A stretch of DNA of 64,000 nt from Chitinophaga sp. sic0106 (GTDB lineage Bacteria > Bacteroidota > Bacteroidia > Chitinophagales > Chitinophagaceae). This document shows positions 34,760 through 43,456 of the stretch, one piece after another. The notes beneath the pieces are model-generated. The model saw nothing but the letters and a program-made list of their open reading frames with translations. It searched no databases and was not told the origin of the DNA. The stretch spans positions 1-64,000 of the forward strand of contig NZ_JAHUWJ010000025.1 of assembly GCF_019219075.1 (NCBI RefSeq). Reading direction: 5' to 3'. The translations under genes were made by a program, and so were the position numbers. Position 1 is the first letter of the stretch, and every line of letters starts with the position of its first letter.

Positions 34760-35866
34760 CTAGTTCGGAAATACTATCAGTTTTTTCTGCTCCAGTTTCA
34801 CATGGATACCGCCTTCGCTGAGGATGGCGATTACATCCTGTAATTCATAACTTTTCTTAATACTGCCTTCAAATTTCAGATCAGGAATTTTCCCGGTATA
34901 TGCTATGTCCAGGTTGTACCACCGGGCAATTTGCCGGAGGATGACTGCTGTGTTTTCGCCCTGCATGGTGAAGAAGCCATTCTTCCAGGCGGTAATGCTG
35001 GATATGTCTGCATGCGGAACCAGCGTCATTCCTTTTTCCTGGCTGATGCTGGCCTGTTGGCCCGGATGCAGCAGCAGGGAATCCTGTTTGTCGTAAACTT
35101 TCACTGCACCATTTACGAGGGTGATGTTAGTCGTTGGTTCGTCTGCGTAGGACATACAATTAAAACTGGTGCCTAATACCCTGACGGTTTTATCATTGCT
35201 TTTTACCACAAAAGGCATGTTAACATTTTGTGCGATTTCAAAATAGGCTTCACCGGAGAGTTCCACCACGCGTTCGCGGCCATGGAAGGCGGCAGGGAAT
35301 CGCAGGCGGGAAGCGGTGTTGAGCCATACTTTAGAGCCATCGGCGAGGACCATCATAAATTGAAATCCGGGAGGGGTGATCAGTTCATTGATTTCATCCG
35401 GGGCGGCATTGCTGTTGTGGTAGCTGGCGGCGCCATTTGCCAGGGTGATGGTGCTGTTGCCCTGCGTGATCACGGAAGAATCGTTGCTGAGGGTGATTTC
35501 CTTGCCGTTGGCCAGTTTGAGTACCACGTGTTTACTGTCCGTTTTATCAGACAGCAATTGCTTTTTGCCGGCAGGTTTATAATGCAGCCACAGCAGGGTA
35601 GAAAGCCCAATCAGCAGGGCGGCGGAAGCGGCCACGCTGATGCGCATCAGGCGTATGCGCTGCTCCGTATGGCGGATACCGGCATTTTCGTATATGCGTG
35701 CTTTCAGCAGGGCGCCTGTTTCCTGTTGGTTACCCATCAGGTGCTCTTCCCATTGTTCACTTTCTTCGATGCTATCGAGCAGCGCATGGTACGTTTCAAT
35801 TTCTGATTCGGTTGCGGTGCCATCGGCGATTTTTTCAGCGATGGCGGCCAGTTTTTCGTGGATCAA
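34760..35866 (-). CDS. FecR-family anti-sigma factor
   Basis: A 368-residue inner-membrane protein. The N-terminal cytosolic part (about 1-75) is the ASD-like sigma-binding region, a membrane helix follows at about residues 78-100 (RISVAASAALLIGLSTLLWL), then the periplasmic FecR domain (GSKVWLNTASRLRFPAAFHGRERVVELSGEAYFEIAQN) and the C-terminal STN-like DUF4974 region (LRQIARWYNLDIAYTGKIPDLKFEGSIKKSYELQDVIAIL). It would hold the neighbouring ECF sigma inactive until SusC reports substrate. It lies 66 bp downstream of the sigma gene on the same strand. Confidence 0.93.
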   Translation of the reverse strand: MIHEKLAAIAEKIADGTATESEIETYHALLDSIEESEQWEEHLMGNQQETGALLKARIYENAGIRHTEQRIRLMRISVAASAALLIGLSTLLWLHYKPAGKKQLLSDKTDSKHVVLKLANGKEITLSNDSSVITQGNSTITLANGAASYHNSNAAPDEINELITPPGFQFMMVLADGSKVWLNTASRLRFPAAFHGRERVVELSGEAYFEIAQNVNMPFVVKSNDKTVRVLGTSFNCMSYADEPTTNITLVNGAVKVYDKQDSLLLHPGQQASISQEKGMTLVPHADISSITAWKNGFFTMQGENTAVILRQIARWYNLDIAYTGKIPDLKFEGSIKKSYELQDVIAILSEGGIHVKLEQKKLIVFPN

Positions 35867-35932
35867 GTAAGGGCCGTTTATATCCTAGTAACGTACGGGG
35901 GGGCTATCCCCCAAAGCGGTGAAAAATATTTT

Positions 35933-36502
35933 TTATTGCAGCAGCCAGAGGAGTGTGAGCAGGGTAGTGCCAATATGAATGCGGATACGCTTGAGCGCAA
36001 TGGCTATATGGTTTTCCACGGTTTTAATGGAGATGTTTAGCCGGCTGGCGATTTCAGCATGAGAGAGATGTTCATGGCGACTCATGCTGTATACTTCCTT
36101 ACATTTTTCCGGGAGTGCATCCACGGCGGAGGCTATGAGCGACTGTAATTCCTTCAGTTGAATTTCGTCCGGGGCCACGGTTGCTTCTGTCATGTAGCGG
36201 AGGGAATGCATGAGTTGTTGCTGGGATTTATTGGCGCGCAGGTAGTTTGCCATTTTAAATCTGACGGCGCCTTTCAGGTATTGTTTGAGTGAGGTGATTT
36301 GCACGGTTTCCCGGTTTATCCACAGCCAGGTGAATACTTCCTGGATAATATCGAGTGCCTGTTCTTTGTTGCGAAGTGTGTAGCAGGCGTGCTTGTACAG
36401 GTCGGCCCAATAACGTGCGTAAATCGTATCAAACGCACGCACGTTGCCGTCTTTCAGGTACGAAAGTAGTTCACTGTCCTCCATCGCTGTCCAACCGAAC
36501 AT
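35933..36502 (-). CDS. ECF RNA polymerase sigma factor
   Basis: A 189-residue sigma-70 of the extracytoplasmic type with region 2 (FDTIYARYWADLYKHACYTLRNKEQALDIIQEVFTWLW) and region 4 (LPEKCKEVYSMSRHEHLSHAEIASRLNISIKTVENHIAIALKRIR). It pairs with the adjacent FecR and should drive the susCD genes when released. The last residues (LLTLLWLLQ) are hydrophobic. The start could also be the ATG six codons further (MEDSELLSYLKDG), the usual opening of the family. Confidence 0.93.
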   Translation of the reverse strand: MFGWTAMEDSELLSYLKDGNVRAFDTIYARYWADLYKHACYTLRNKEQALDIIQEVFTWLWINRETVQITSLKQYLKGAVRFKMANYLRANKSQQQLMHSLRYMTEATVAPDEIQLKELQSLIASAVDALPEKCKEVYSMSRHEHLSHAEIASRLNISIKTVENHIAIALKRIRIHIGTTLLTLLWLLQ

Positions 36503-36670
36503 AAGCCGATAATAAATTTAAGCGGGATATTATACCTGCAATCTACTTTTTATAGCCGCTCATTTTTGATGTTTTTTTCGCAAAAAGCTGCGTTATATTC
36601 TCCTTTCAGGGTATTGGCAGAGTTTATATATTTTTATTGCCTGATTTTTTCAAGCATAATAACAGATGAT

Positions 36671-37630
36671 ATGAAGCAAATAGTTGTATTGGACGGATAT
36701 GCCCTCAATCCGGGGGATTTAAGCTGGGAGGGCCTGGAGGCGCTGGGGAAAGTTACCGTGTATGATCGTACGCCGGAGTCGCTCGTGGTGGAGCGTGCCA
36801 GGGATGCGGAGATTGTGCTCACCAATAAATCGGTTCTGAGTGCTGCTGCTATTGCGGCTTTGCCTAAGCTGGAATACATTGGTGTGATTGCTACTGGTTA
36901 TAATGTGGTGGATATAGCGGCTGCGAAGGAGCGGGATATACCGGTTACGAATGTACCGGCTTACAGTACTTCTGCGGTGGCGCAGCTGACGTTTGCGTTG
37001 ATACTGGAGCTGTGTCACCATGTAGGTGCACATAGTGAGGCGGTGCACCAGGGCCGTTGGAGCAGCAGTAAGGATTTTTCGTTCTGGGATTTTCCGCTGG
37101 TGGAGCTGGAGGGTAAGGTATTGGGTATTGTAGGTTTGGGGCAGATAGGGCAGGCGGTGGCCAGGATAGGGCTGGCGTTTGGGATGCAGGTTATCGCTCA
37201 CCATAAGCATCCGGAGCGGGATAAGATGGATGGGGTAAGGTTTGTGGACCTGGCTACCTGTTTCCGGGAGGCCGATGTGGTGAGTTTGCATACGCCTATG
37301 AGTGCGGCTAACAAAGAGTTTGTGAATGCGGCTTTGCTGGATACGATGCAGCGGGGCGCGTTTTTGATTAATACGAGTCGCGGCGGCCTTATTAATGAGG
37401 CGGATCTGGCGGCGGCGCTGCGCAGCGGCCGTATTTCCGGTGCGGGCGTGGATGTGCTTTCTACGGAGCCGCCACCAGCGGACCATCCGCTGATTGGAGC
37501 ACCTAATATGCTGATTACGCCTCACATTGCCTGGGCTACTGCTGCGGCACGGGGCCGTTTATTATCGGCGGTAACCGATAACCTTGCCGCATTCCTGTCT
37601 GGAAGGGTGAAAAATTGCGTTAACAGTTAA
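36671..37630 (+). CDS. D-2-hydroxyacid dehydrogenase (glycerate/hydroxypyruvate type)
   Basis: A 319-residue NAD(P)-dependent enzyme that interconverts 2-oxo and D-2-hydroxy acids. The nucleotide fold motif is GIVGLGQIGQAVARIG. The catalytic Arg is in NTSRGGLINE and the His in PHIAWAT, with a Glu in between (LSTEPPPADHP). Similarity in order and length fits glycerate dehydrogenase/hydroxypyruvate reductase; exact substrate is inferred. The ATG at 36671 (MKQIVVLDG) is used since the upstream in-frame ATGs add 35 unconserved residues. It is divergent from the sigma factor gene. Confidence 0.87.
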   Translation: MKQIVVLDGYALNPGDLSWEGLEALGKVTVYDRTPESLVVERARDAEIVLTNKSVLSAAAIAALPKLEYIGVIATGYNVVDIAAAKERDIPVTNVPAYSTSAVAQLTFALILELCHHVGAHSEAVHQGRWSSSKDFSFWDFPLVELEGKVLGIVGLGQIGQAVARIGLAFGMQVIAHHKHPERDKMDGVRFVDLATCFREADVVSLHTPMSAANKEFVNAALLDTMQRGAFLINTSRGGLINEADLAAALRSGRISGAGVDVLSTEPPPADHPLIGAPNMLITPHIAWATAAARGRLLSAVTDNLAAFLSGRVKNCVNS

Positions 37631-37648
37631 GAAATTTTATATTAAAAC

Positions 37649-37698
37649 AAACGCATAGTTGATGAAAATAATAAACTGTTTTCTTTAACTATGCGTTT
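37649..37698 (+). terminator. Terminator after the hydroxyacid dehydrogenase gene
   Basis: AAACGCATAGTT (37649-37660) pairs perfectly with AACTATGCGTTT (37687-37698) around a long AT-rich loop. The T run is short, so efficiency is uncertain. Confidence 0.6.
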
Positions 37699-37747
37699 GT
37701 GTCTCTCCCTAAATAACTTATACATATGTTCATTAATAACCCTAGGA

Positions 37748-37822
37748 ATGAACAAAATGAACGGAAAATCCTTTAATGAACGAAAAGACTGATTGTAGAA
37801 CCATCAGGAAATCGGTACTTTG
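37748..37822 (+). promoter_or_regulatory. ATGAAC direct repeats and putative promoter of the response regulator
   Basis: ATGAAC begins at 37748, 37757 (9 bp apart) and 37776. The expected fourth site at 37785 is degenerate. TACTTTG at 37816-37822 resembles a -7 element and lies 31 bp from that fourth position, close to the 30 bp seen in both micropeptide units. This is the only other place in the window where I found 9-bp-spaced ATGAAC pairs. Confidence 0.45.
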
Positions 37823-37920
37823 AATAAACGTAAAAAATACCCTTTGCTTTTTCAGGGTTAAGCCCAAAATCGAGAATCGCTGTTTGCTGCTTTTAATCGT
37901 TACAATTAAATCTATCTAAA

Positions 37921-38676
37921 ATGAAGCCGACCGTTTTATTGGTGGAAGACGACCAGTTTTTTGCTAAAGTGATGAAAAGACATATCGAAAAAGCCGGTTA
38001 TGAAGTACTGTACTGTGCCGATGGAGAGGCCGGATGGGAAACATTCCAACAACGGGACATTGACCTGTGCGTGCTCGATGTGGTAATGCCCAAAAAGGAC
38101 GGATTTACGCTAACCAAGGACATCCGTTCGATTAACGAAAATGTACCTATCATCATCACTTCTTCCCGTTATATGGAGCAAGACCGTATGCTGGGATTTG
38201 AAAATGGAGCAGACGACTACATCGTTAAGCCTTTCAACATGCAGGAATTCCTGCTTCGCCTGGAGGTTTTTATCAAAAGAGCCAGGCTGCTGCGCAGTGA
38301 AAAACAAATTACCTACCTGGTGGGTAACCTGCGCTTTAACTACCAGCAATGCAACGTAGTAGTGGAGGTTAAGAAACCCGCCCCTGACGGAGGTACCAGA
38401 ATCGAGCTGGAACATATGCAACTCCCCCCGAAAGAATCTGATCTCTTTAAATACCTGTGTGAAAATCCCAATAAAAAACTCAAACGCGACCAGATCATGT
38501 CCAGCGTTTGGGATGGGGATGACTCATACAATAAACGATCTATGGACGTATACCTGACGCGGCTGCGCCGGTATATAGCCCCGGACCCTACCCTCAGCGT
38601 GGCTACCTACCACGGCAAAGGCATTATGTTTATTGCCAATGAGGCGGACCGGCACCAGGAAATTATCAAAGCCTGA
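37921..38676 (+). CDS. OmpR-family response regulator, orphan
   Basis: A 251-residue two-component regulator. The receiver domain (1-120) has the acidic pocket EDD at residues 9-11, the phosphoacceptor Asp53 in CVLDVVMPKKDG and the conserved Lys in DYIVKPF. The C-terminal winged helix spans about 135-240 (LPPKESDLFKYLCENPNKKLKRDQIMSSVW...SMDVYLTRLRRYI), a DNA-binding domain for direct-repeat sites. It resembles RprY of Bacteroides in layout. No histidine kinase lies nearby. Its promoter region contains ATGAAC direct repeats also found before the micropeptide units, so autoregulation is possible. Confidence 0.93.
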   Translation: MKPTVLLVEDDQFFAKVMKRHIEKAGYEVLYCADGEAGWETFQQRDIDLCVLDVVMPKKDGFTLTKDIRSINENVPIIITSSRYMEQDRMLGFENGADDYIVKPFNMQEFLLRLEVFIKRARLLRSEKQITYLVGNLRFNYQQCNVVVEVKKPAPDGGTRIELEHMQLPPKESDLFKYLCENPNKKLKRDQIMSSVWDGDDSYNKRSMDVYLTRLRRYIAPDPTLSVATYHGKGIMFIANEADRHQEIIKA

Positions 38677-38773
38677 TCAACATTGGCTGCTACTATCCGT
38701 TGAAATTAACAAAGCGCCGTCATACGCGCGCTCCTATTAAACACCTTGATCCGTTTCGGTTCCTTGACAAAAA

Positions 38774-38810
38774 GAAAAGGTCCTGCCTCAGCGGCAGGAC
38801 CTTTCTTTTC
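38774..38810. terminator. Bidirectional terminator between the response regulator and yebC
   Basis: GAAAAGGTCCTGCC (38774-38787) pairs with GGCAGGACCTTTC (38793-38805); T-rich tails lie on both strands between convergent genes. Confidence 0.85.
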
Positions 38811-38825
38811 TATACTAAATTGTAC

Positions 38826-39536
38826 TTACTTCAGATTGTGGAAAACAGCCTGAACGTCGTCGTCCTGCTCCAGGCGATCTACCAGTTCCAGCACCTCTTT
38901 GGCCTGTTCTTCTGATAATTCCACCACATTAACAGGAATACGCTTCAGTTCTGAGCTGATAACTTCCAGGCCCTTGTCTTCCAAAGCCTTAGACATATTA
39001 CCGAACTCAGTAAACGCTGCGCGGATAATAATATTACCTTCTGAATCCTCTCCAATTTCTTCCAAACCAGAATCGATCAGCTCCAGTTCCAGCTCTTCCA
39101 GGTTCTGGCCGGCATTCTTCACTTTAAACTCACCCACGCGGTTGAACATGAACGCTACAGAACCACTGTTACCAAGGCTACCGCCGCATTTGTTGAAGTG
39201 CGTTCGCACGTTGGCAACAGTACGGGTAGTGTTATCGGTAGCAGTATCCACCATAATGGCAATGCCATGTGGCGCGTAACCTTCATATGCAACTTCTTCG
39301 TAATCAGTTTTGTCTTTACCCATCGCACGCTTAATCGCAGCTTCCACGCGATCTTTCGGCATGTTAACCGCTTTCGCATTCACGATGCAGCGACGCAGCG
39401 CAGGGTTATTTTCCGGGTCAGGACCGCCTGCCTTTACGGCAATTGCAATGTCCTTACCAACTCTGGTAAACTGTTTGGCCATCCTGTCCCAGCGGGCAAA
39501 CATGGTGGATTTACGAACTTCAAATATTCTTCCCAT
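38826..39536 (-). CDS. yebC: YebC/PmpR-family transcriptional regulator
   Basis: A 236-residue protein of the three-domain YebC fold: [69 protein letters not shown] is the conserved N-terminal helical part, and the rest ([36 protein letters not shown]) is typical. Family members act as DNA-binding regulators or, as recent work suggests, ribosome-associated translation factors. TAAATTTG at 39576-39583 (minus strand) is its probable -7 element. Confidence 0.93.
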   Translation of the reverse strand: MGRIFEVRKSTMFARWDRMAKQFTRVGKDIAIAVKAGGPDPENNPALRRCIVNAKAVNMPKDRVEAAIKRAMGKDKTDYEEVAYEGYAPHGIAIMVDTATDNTTRTVANVRTHFNKCGGSLGNSGSVAFMFNRVGEFKVKNAGQNLEELELELIDSGLEEIGEDSEGNIIIRAAFTEFGNMSKALEDKGLEVISSELKRIPVNVVELSEEQAKEVLELVDRLEQDDDVQAVFHNLK

Positions 39537-39575
39537 TGGAGTGGTATCTTATTGTTGGATCTTTAAAATAATCCG

Positions 39576-39583
39576 CAAATTTA
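39576..39583 (-). promoter_or_regulatory. Promoter -7 element of yebC
   Basis: Minus-strand TAAATTTG matches TAnnTTTG 40 bp before the start codon. Confidence 0.45.
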
Positions 39584-39618
39584 AGCTAATCTGGCTAAGT
39601 AATAAAATCACCGGTTGG

Positions 39619-41115
39619 TTAATCCAGCATCTTACGGGCCTTACTGTGCTTCACACTGTACCCGAAGTAGATAATAAAGCCAAGTCCCAGCCATACAAAC
39701 AAACGGGACCAGTTTTCAACACCCAGACTGATAATCATCGTAAGGCAGAACAATGCCCCCAGTACAGGGACTACCGGTACCCATGGCGTTTTAAAGCCAC
39801 GTGGTACATCAGGATTGTTTTTCCGCATGATAATAACGCCTATGCAAACCAGTACAAACGCAAACAGGGTACCGATGCTGGTCATATCACCCACCACGCT
39901 GTCCGGAACAAAGGCCGCAAACAGACAGGTAAATACAAAAAACATCCACTGTGAACGGTATGGTGTGCGGAATTTAGGATGCAGCTTGGAGAATACCGGA
40001 GGTACCAGACCGTCGTTACTCATGGAATAGAATACGCGTGTCTGACCCAGCAGCATCACCAGGATTACAGAGGAGAAACCAGCAAGGATTGCCACGGTAA
40101 TCAGGGTAGATAACCAGCCATAACCAGGCATGTAGGTATCGATCGCATACGCTACTGAAGCCTCACCACCTGCTTTCAGGAAGTCTTTATAAGGTGCTAC
40201 ACCTGTCAGCACAAAAGAAAACAGGATATACAGCGCAGTACATATCAGGAGAGAAACGAGGATACCAATCGGCATGTTTTTCTTAGGATTCTTGGTTTCC
40301 TGCGCCGCAGTAGACACGGCATCAAAACCGATGAACGCAAAGAATACCACACCGGCACCCCTTAGTACGCCTCCCCATCCATGGTTAAAGAAGTGGGAGT
40401 AGTCCACCACATGGCCGTTGTGCATAGTAACAGTACCAGCATCCGGAGAAATAGTGAAAGGAGTGTGGTTAGCAGGATTGATAAACTGCCATCCGCAGAA
40501 GATGAACAGGATCACGATCGCCACTTTACAAATCACAATGATGTTGTTTACAATGGCAGAACCGGAGATACCGCGTACCAGCAGCATGGTAAGCAGCAGG
40601 AGAATGAACACGGAAGGCACGTTCATAATACCTCTTACACCGGCATCACTGATTTCAAAAGGACTGTGACACCACTCGTATGGTATCGTAATGTTAAAGA
40701 CGTTTGTCAGCAACTTGTTGAGGTACTGTGACCAGCCGATGGCTACAGTGGCGGCACCGAGGGCATATTCGAGTACCAGGTCCCAACCAATAATCCAGGC
40801 AATAAATTCACCAAGTGTGGCATAGGAATAAGTGTACGCACTTCCTGCAATCGGAATCATGGAAGCAAATTCGGCATAGCATAATCCTGCAAGGGCACAG
40901 CCGATAGCGGCAATGATGAAGGATACAGTAACGGCCGGACCTGCATGCTGGCCTGCAGCGGCGGCAGTTCTAACAAAAAGGCCGGCACCGATAATGGCAC
41001 CGATACCCAATGCAATGAGGGAGCCCGCTCCTAAAGTCCTTTTAAGACCCTTCTCTGAATCGGAAGCTTCAGACAGCAGAACAGACAGTTGTTTCTTGGC
41101 AAATAGTTTGCTCAT
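39619..41115 (-). CDS. APC-superfamily amino acid permease
   Basis: A 498-residue inner-membrane transporter with about twelve to fourteen helices. The first-helix signature GSLIALGIGAIIGAGLFVRTA, the broken-helix motif ARFASMIPIAGSAYTYSY-like (here CYAEFASMIPIAGSAYTYSY) and FFAFIGFDAVSTAAQETKNPKKNMPIGI are typical of the cationic amino acid transporter (CAT/YhdG) group. Substrate is inferred to be amino acids. It ends 80 bp after yebC begins and has its own -7 element (41176-41183). Confidence 0.92.
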   Translation of the reverse strand: MSKLFAKKQLSVLLSEASDSEKGLKRTLGAGSLIALGIGAIIGAGLFVRTAAAAGQHAGPAVTVSFIIAAIGCALAGLCYAEFASMIPIAGSAYTYSYATLGEFIAWIIGWDLVLEYALGAATVAIGWSQYLNKLLTNVFNITIPYEWCHSPFEISDAGVRGIMNVPSVFILLLLTMLLVRGISGSAIVNNIIVICKVAIVILFIFCGWQFINPANHTPFTISPDAGTVTMHNGHVVDYSHFFNHGWGGVLRGAGVVFFAFIGFDAVSTAAQETKNPKKNMPIGILVSLLICTALYILFSFVLTGVAPYKDFLKAGGEASVAYAIDTYMPGYGWLSTLITVAILAGFSSVILVMLLGQTRVFYSMSNDGLVPPVFSKLHPKFRTPYRSQWMFFVFTCLFAAFVPDSVVGDMTSIGTLFAFVLVCIGVIIMRKNNPDVPRGFKTPWVPVVPVLGALFCLTMIISLGVENWSRLFVWLGLGFIIYFGYSVKHSKARKMLD

Positions 41116-41175
41116 AAGCCAAATGTTGGTTGATTGTTTTTAAGGTAGATTTGTTTGTTGTTGATTGTTAATCGC

Positions 41176-41183
41176 CAAATATA
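41176..41183 (-). promoter_or_regulatory. Promoter -7 element of the amino acid permease gene
   Basis: Minus-strand TATATTTG matches TAnnTTTG about 60 bp before the start codon. Confidence 0.45.
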
Positions 41184-41304
41184 ATAACTGCAAACCAAAA
41201 TGCCCGGTTTTATTTTACCTCCGGCGGCTCATATTTAAGCCAGTAACCTTATTTTTGGGGAATTTTAGGTTACAAACCATTACCGCAATTAATTCTACCG
41301 TCGC

Positions 41305-42579
41305 ATGAAGAAATCCAACAAGCTTACTGTGTACATATTTGCCGCCATGATAATTGGTATCGCAACGGGCTACATAGTGAACTACTCATTTGGAAAAGGA
41401 ACACCTACTCCGGAGGAACAGGCAAGTATTAAGAAGTTTGCCGATAACGTATCGATACTGACAGACATATTTTTACGCCTGGTTAAAATGATCATCGCTC
41501 CATTGGTGTTTTCCACACTGGTAGTTGGTGTGGCCAAAATGGGTGATATTAAAGCAGTTGGCCGCGTAGGCGGTAAAACCATGCTGTGGTTTATCAGTGC
41601 AACCTTTGTATCATTGTTTCTCGGATTAATCCTGGTAAACCTGCTGAAACCAGGTTTATCCCTGGGTTTACCACTGCCTGATGCCCACGCCGCCTCCGGT
41701 GTGTCAAAGGCAGATATGACTTTAAGAGGATTCTTCCATCACGTGGTGCCGGACAGCGTTGTAAGCGCTATGGCCCACAACGAAATATTACAGATCGTAG
41801 TTTTTGCCATTTTCTTTGGAGTAGCCGCCGCTGCTATTGGTGAGCAGGCAATCCCGGTAGTGAAGCTGATGGACAGCGTGGCGCATATCATGCTGAAAGT
41901 GACCGGCTTTGTAATGAACTTTGCTCCATTTGCCGTATTTGCGGCCATGGCAGCCATCATCGCCGATAAAGGCCTGAGTGTGCTGTGGATCTATGGTAAA
42001 TTCATTACGCAGTTTTATGCAGGGCTCTTTAGTTTGTGGATCGTACTGGCATTCGTAGGATTCCTGATACTCGGCAAACCTGTCTTACGACTGCTGGGGC
42101 TCATCAAAGACCCGGTACTGCTGGCGTTCAGCACGGCGAGCAGTGAGGCTGCCTACCCGCGCACCATGGAAGAACTGGAGCGCTTTGGCTGTGATAAACG
42201 TATTGTAAGCTTTGTACTGCCACTGGGTTATTCCTTTAACCTGGATGGTTCTATGATGTATATGACCTTTGCCAGCCTGTTTATTGCACAGGCCTATGGG
42301 ATGCACCTGCCATTCGACCAGCAAATCACCATGTTGCTGGTACTGATGATCACCAGTAAAGGTATTGCCGGGGTTCCCCGCGCCAGCCTGGTGGTAATCG
42401 CAGGTACACTGTCCATGTTTAATATTCCTGAAGCAGGCCTGCTGCTGTTACTGGGAGTAGACCACCTGCTCGATATGGGTCGCTCCGCCACAAACGTAAT
42501 CGGTAATGCCATGGCTACAGCTGTAGTATCGAAATGGGAAAACAAACTGGACCTCAACGGAACAGAGGTGAAAGCCTGA
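41305..42579 (+). CDS. Dicarboxylate/amino acid:cation symporter (DAACS family)
   Basis: A 424-residue inner-membrane symporter of the GltP/DctA type. It shows the eight-helix fold with two re-entrant loops: STASSEAAYPRTMEELERFG is the serine-rich HP1 tip, LPLGYSFNLDGSMMYMTFASLFIAQA is the NMDGT-like helix 7, and SKGIAGVPRASLVVIAGTL is HP2. The substrate, glutamate/aspartate or C4-dicarboxylates, coupled to H+ or Na+, cannot be told from the sequence. It is divergent from the permease gene, and the two may be co-regulated. Confidence 0.93.
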   Translation: MKKSNKLTVYIFAAMIIGIATGYIVNYSFGKGTPTPEEQASIKKFADNVSILTDIFLRLVKMIIAPLVFSTLVVGVAKMGDIKAVGRVGGKTMLWFISATFVSLFLGLILVNLLKPGLSLGLPLPDAHAASGVSKADMTLRGFFHHVVPDSVVSAMAHNEILQIVVFAIFFGVAAAAIGEQAIPVVKLMDSVAHIMLKVTGFVMNFAPFAVFAAMAAIIADKGLSVLWIYGKFITQFYAGLFSLWIVLAFVGFLILGKPVLRLLGLIKDPVLLAFSTASSEAAYPRTMEELERFGCDKRIVSFVLPLGYSFNLDGSMMYMTFASLFIAQAYGMHLPFDQQITMLLVLMITSKGIAGVPRASLVVIAGTLSMFNIPEAGLLLLLGVDHLLDMGRSATNVIGNAMATAVVSKWENKLDLNGTEVKA

Positions 42580-42673
42580 AATGCCCGACAATAAAGACCT
42601 TTGCCAAAACATTAACATTCTCATTGGAGAATAATTTATAATTTACCGATCCCGAAAGTTTATTTAAAAGCGC

Positions 42674-43363
42674 ATGGACCAGATTATAGAGTTATTTAAG
42701 CATCTCATTAATCCATCATGGATTATTGAGCACGGAGGATTATACCTGTTAGTAGCGATCATTTTTGCAGAAACCGGCCTGTTTGTAGGCTTCTTTCTGC
42801 CCGGGGATTCCCTGCTTTTTCTGGCAGGAATCTATGGTAAAGAGTTAAGTGCCAGCTTTTACGATGCACCATTTTTCGTATTAATGCTGATTATTGCCCT
42901 GGCCGGCGTGCTGGGTAATATTGTTGGATTCTGGTTTGGCCGTAAGTCAGGGCCATTGCTTTTCAGCCGGAAGGATACCTTCCTGTTTAAAAAGAAGCAC
43001 CTTTTCCAGGCCAAAGAATTTTTTGACAAGCATGGTGGCGGGGCTATCATTCTTGCCCGTTTCCTGCCGATTATCCGCACTTTCGCGCCAATTGTGGCGG
43101 GCATTGTGGGTATGGAACGTAAGAAATTTATGTTCTATAATGTTGTAGGATCTTTTGCATGGGTATTTTCCATGATGCTGGCCGGGTATTTCCTGGGTAA
43201 CAGCTATCCTACCATCAAAAATCACCTGGAGCTGATCGTTGGTATCCTCATCCTGATCACCACCCTGCCGGTTATCCTGAAACTGGTGTTCGGAAAGGCG
43301 AAGGTGCCTCATGAGCATATCAAGGAAAATCATCCGGATGAAATGACGGAATCGAATAAATAA
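42674..43363 (+). CDS. DedA-family membrane protein
   Basis: A 229-residue multi-helix membrane protein of the DedA/VTT family. The motifs FAETGLFVGFFLPGDSLLFLAG, ALAGVLGNIVGFWFGRKSG and the conserved FLPIIRTFAPIVAGIVGME are visible. Family members are undecaprenyl-phosphate or phospholipid flippases, or affect membrane potential. It lies 94 bp after the symporter gene, probably in one transcript that ends at 43374-43416. Confidence 0.93.
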   Translation: MDQIIELFKHLINPSWIIEHGGLYLLVAIIFAETGLFVGFFLPGDSLLFLAGIYGKELSASFYDAPFFVLMLIIALAGVLGNIVGFWFGRKSGPLLFSRKDTFLFKKKHLFQAKEFFDKHGGGAIILARFLPIIRTFAPIVAGIVGMERKKFMFYNVVGSFAWVFSMMLAGYFLGNSYPTIKNHLELIVGILILITTLPVILKLVFGKAKVPHEHIKENHPDEMTESNK

Positions 43364-43373
43364 ATAATTTAGA

Positions 43374-43416
43374 AAAAATGCCATGAAATACTATCTTTCA
43401 TGGCATTTTTGTTTTT
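43374..43416 (+). terminator. Rho-independent terminator after the DedA gene
   Basis: AAAAATGCCATGAAA (43374-43388) pairs with TTTCATGGCATTTTT (43396-43410), followed by GTTTTTATC. Confidence 0.9.
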
Positions 43417-43456
43417 ATCAACCACGTTTATTTATTAAGTTTTATCAACCACGCAC

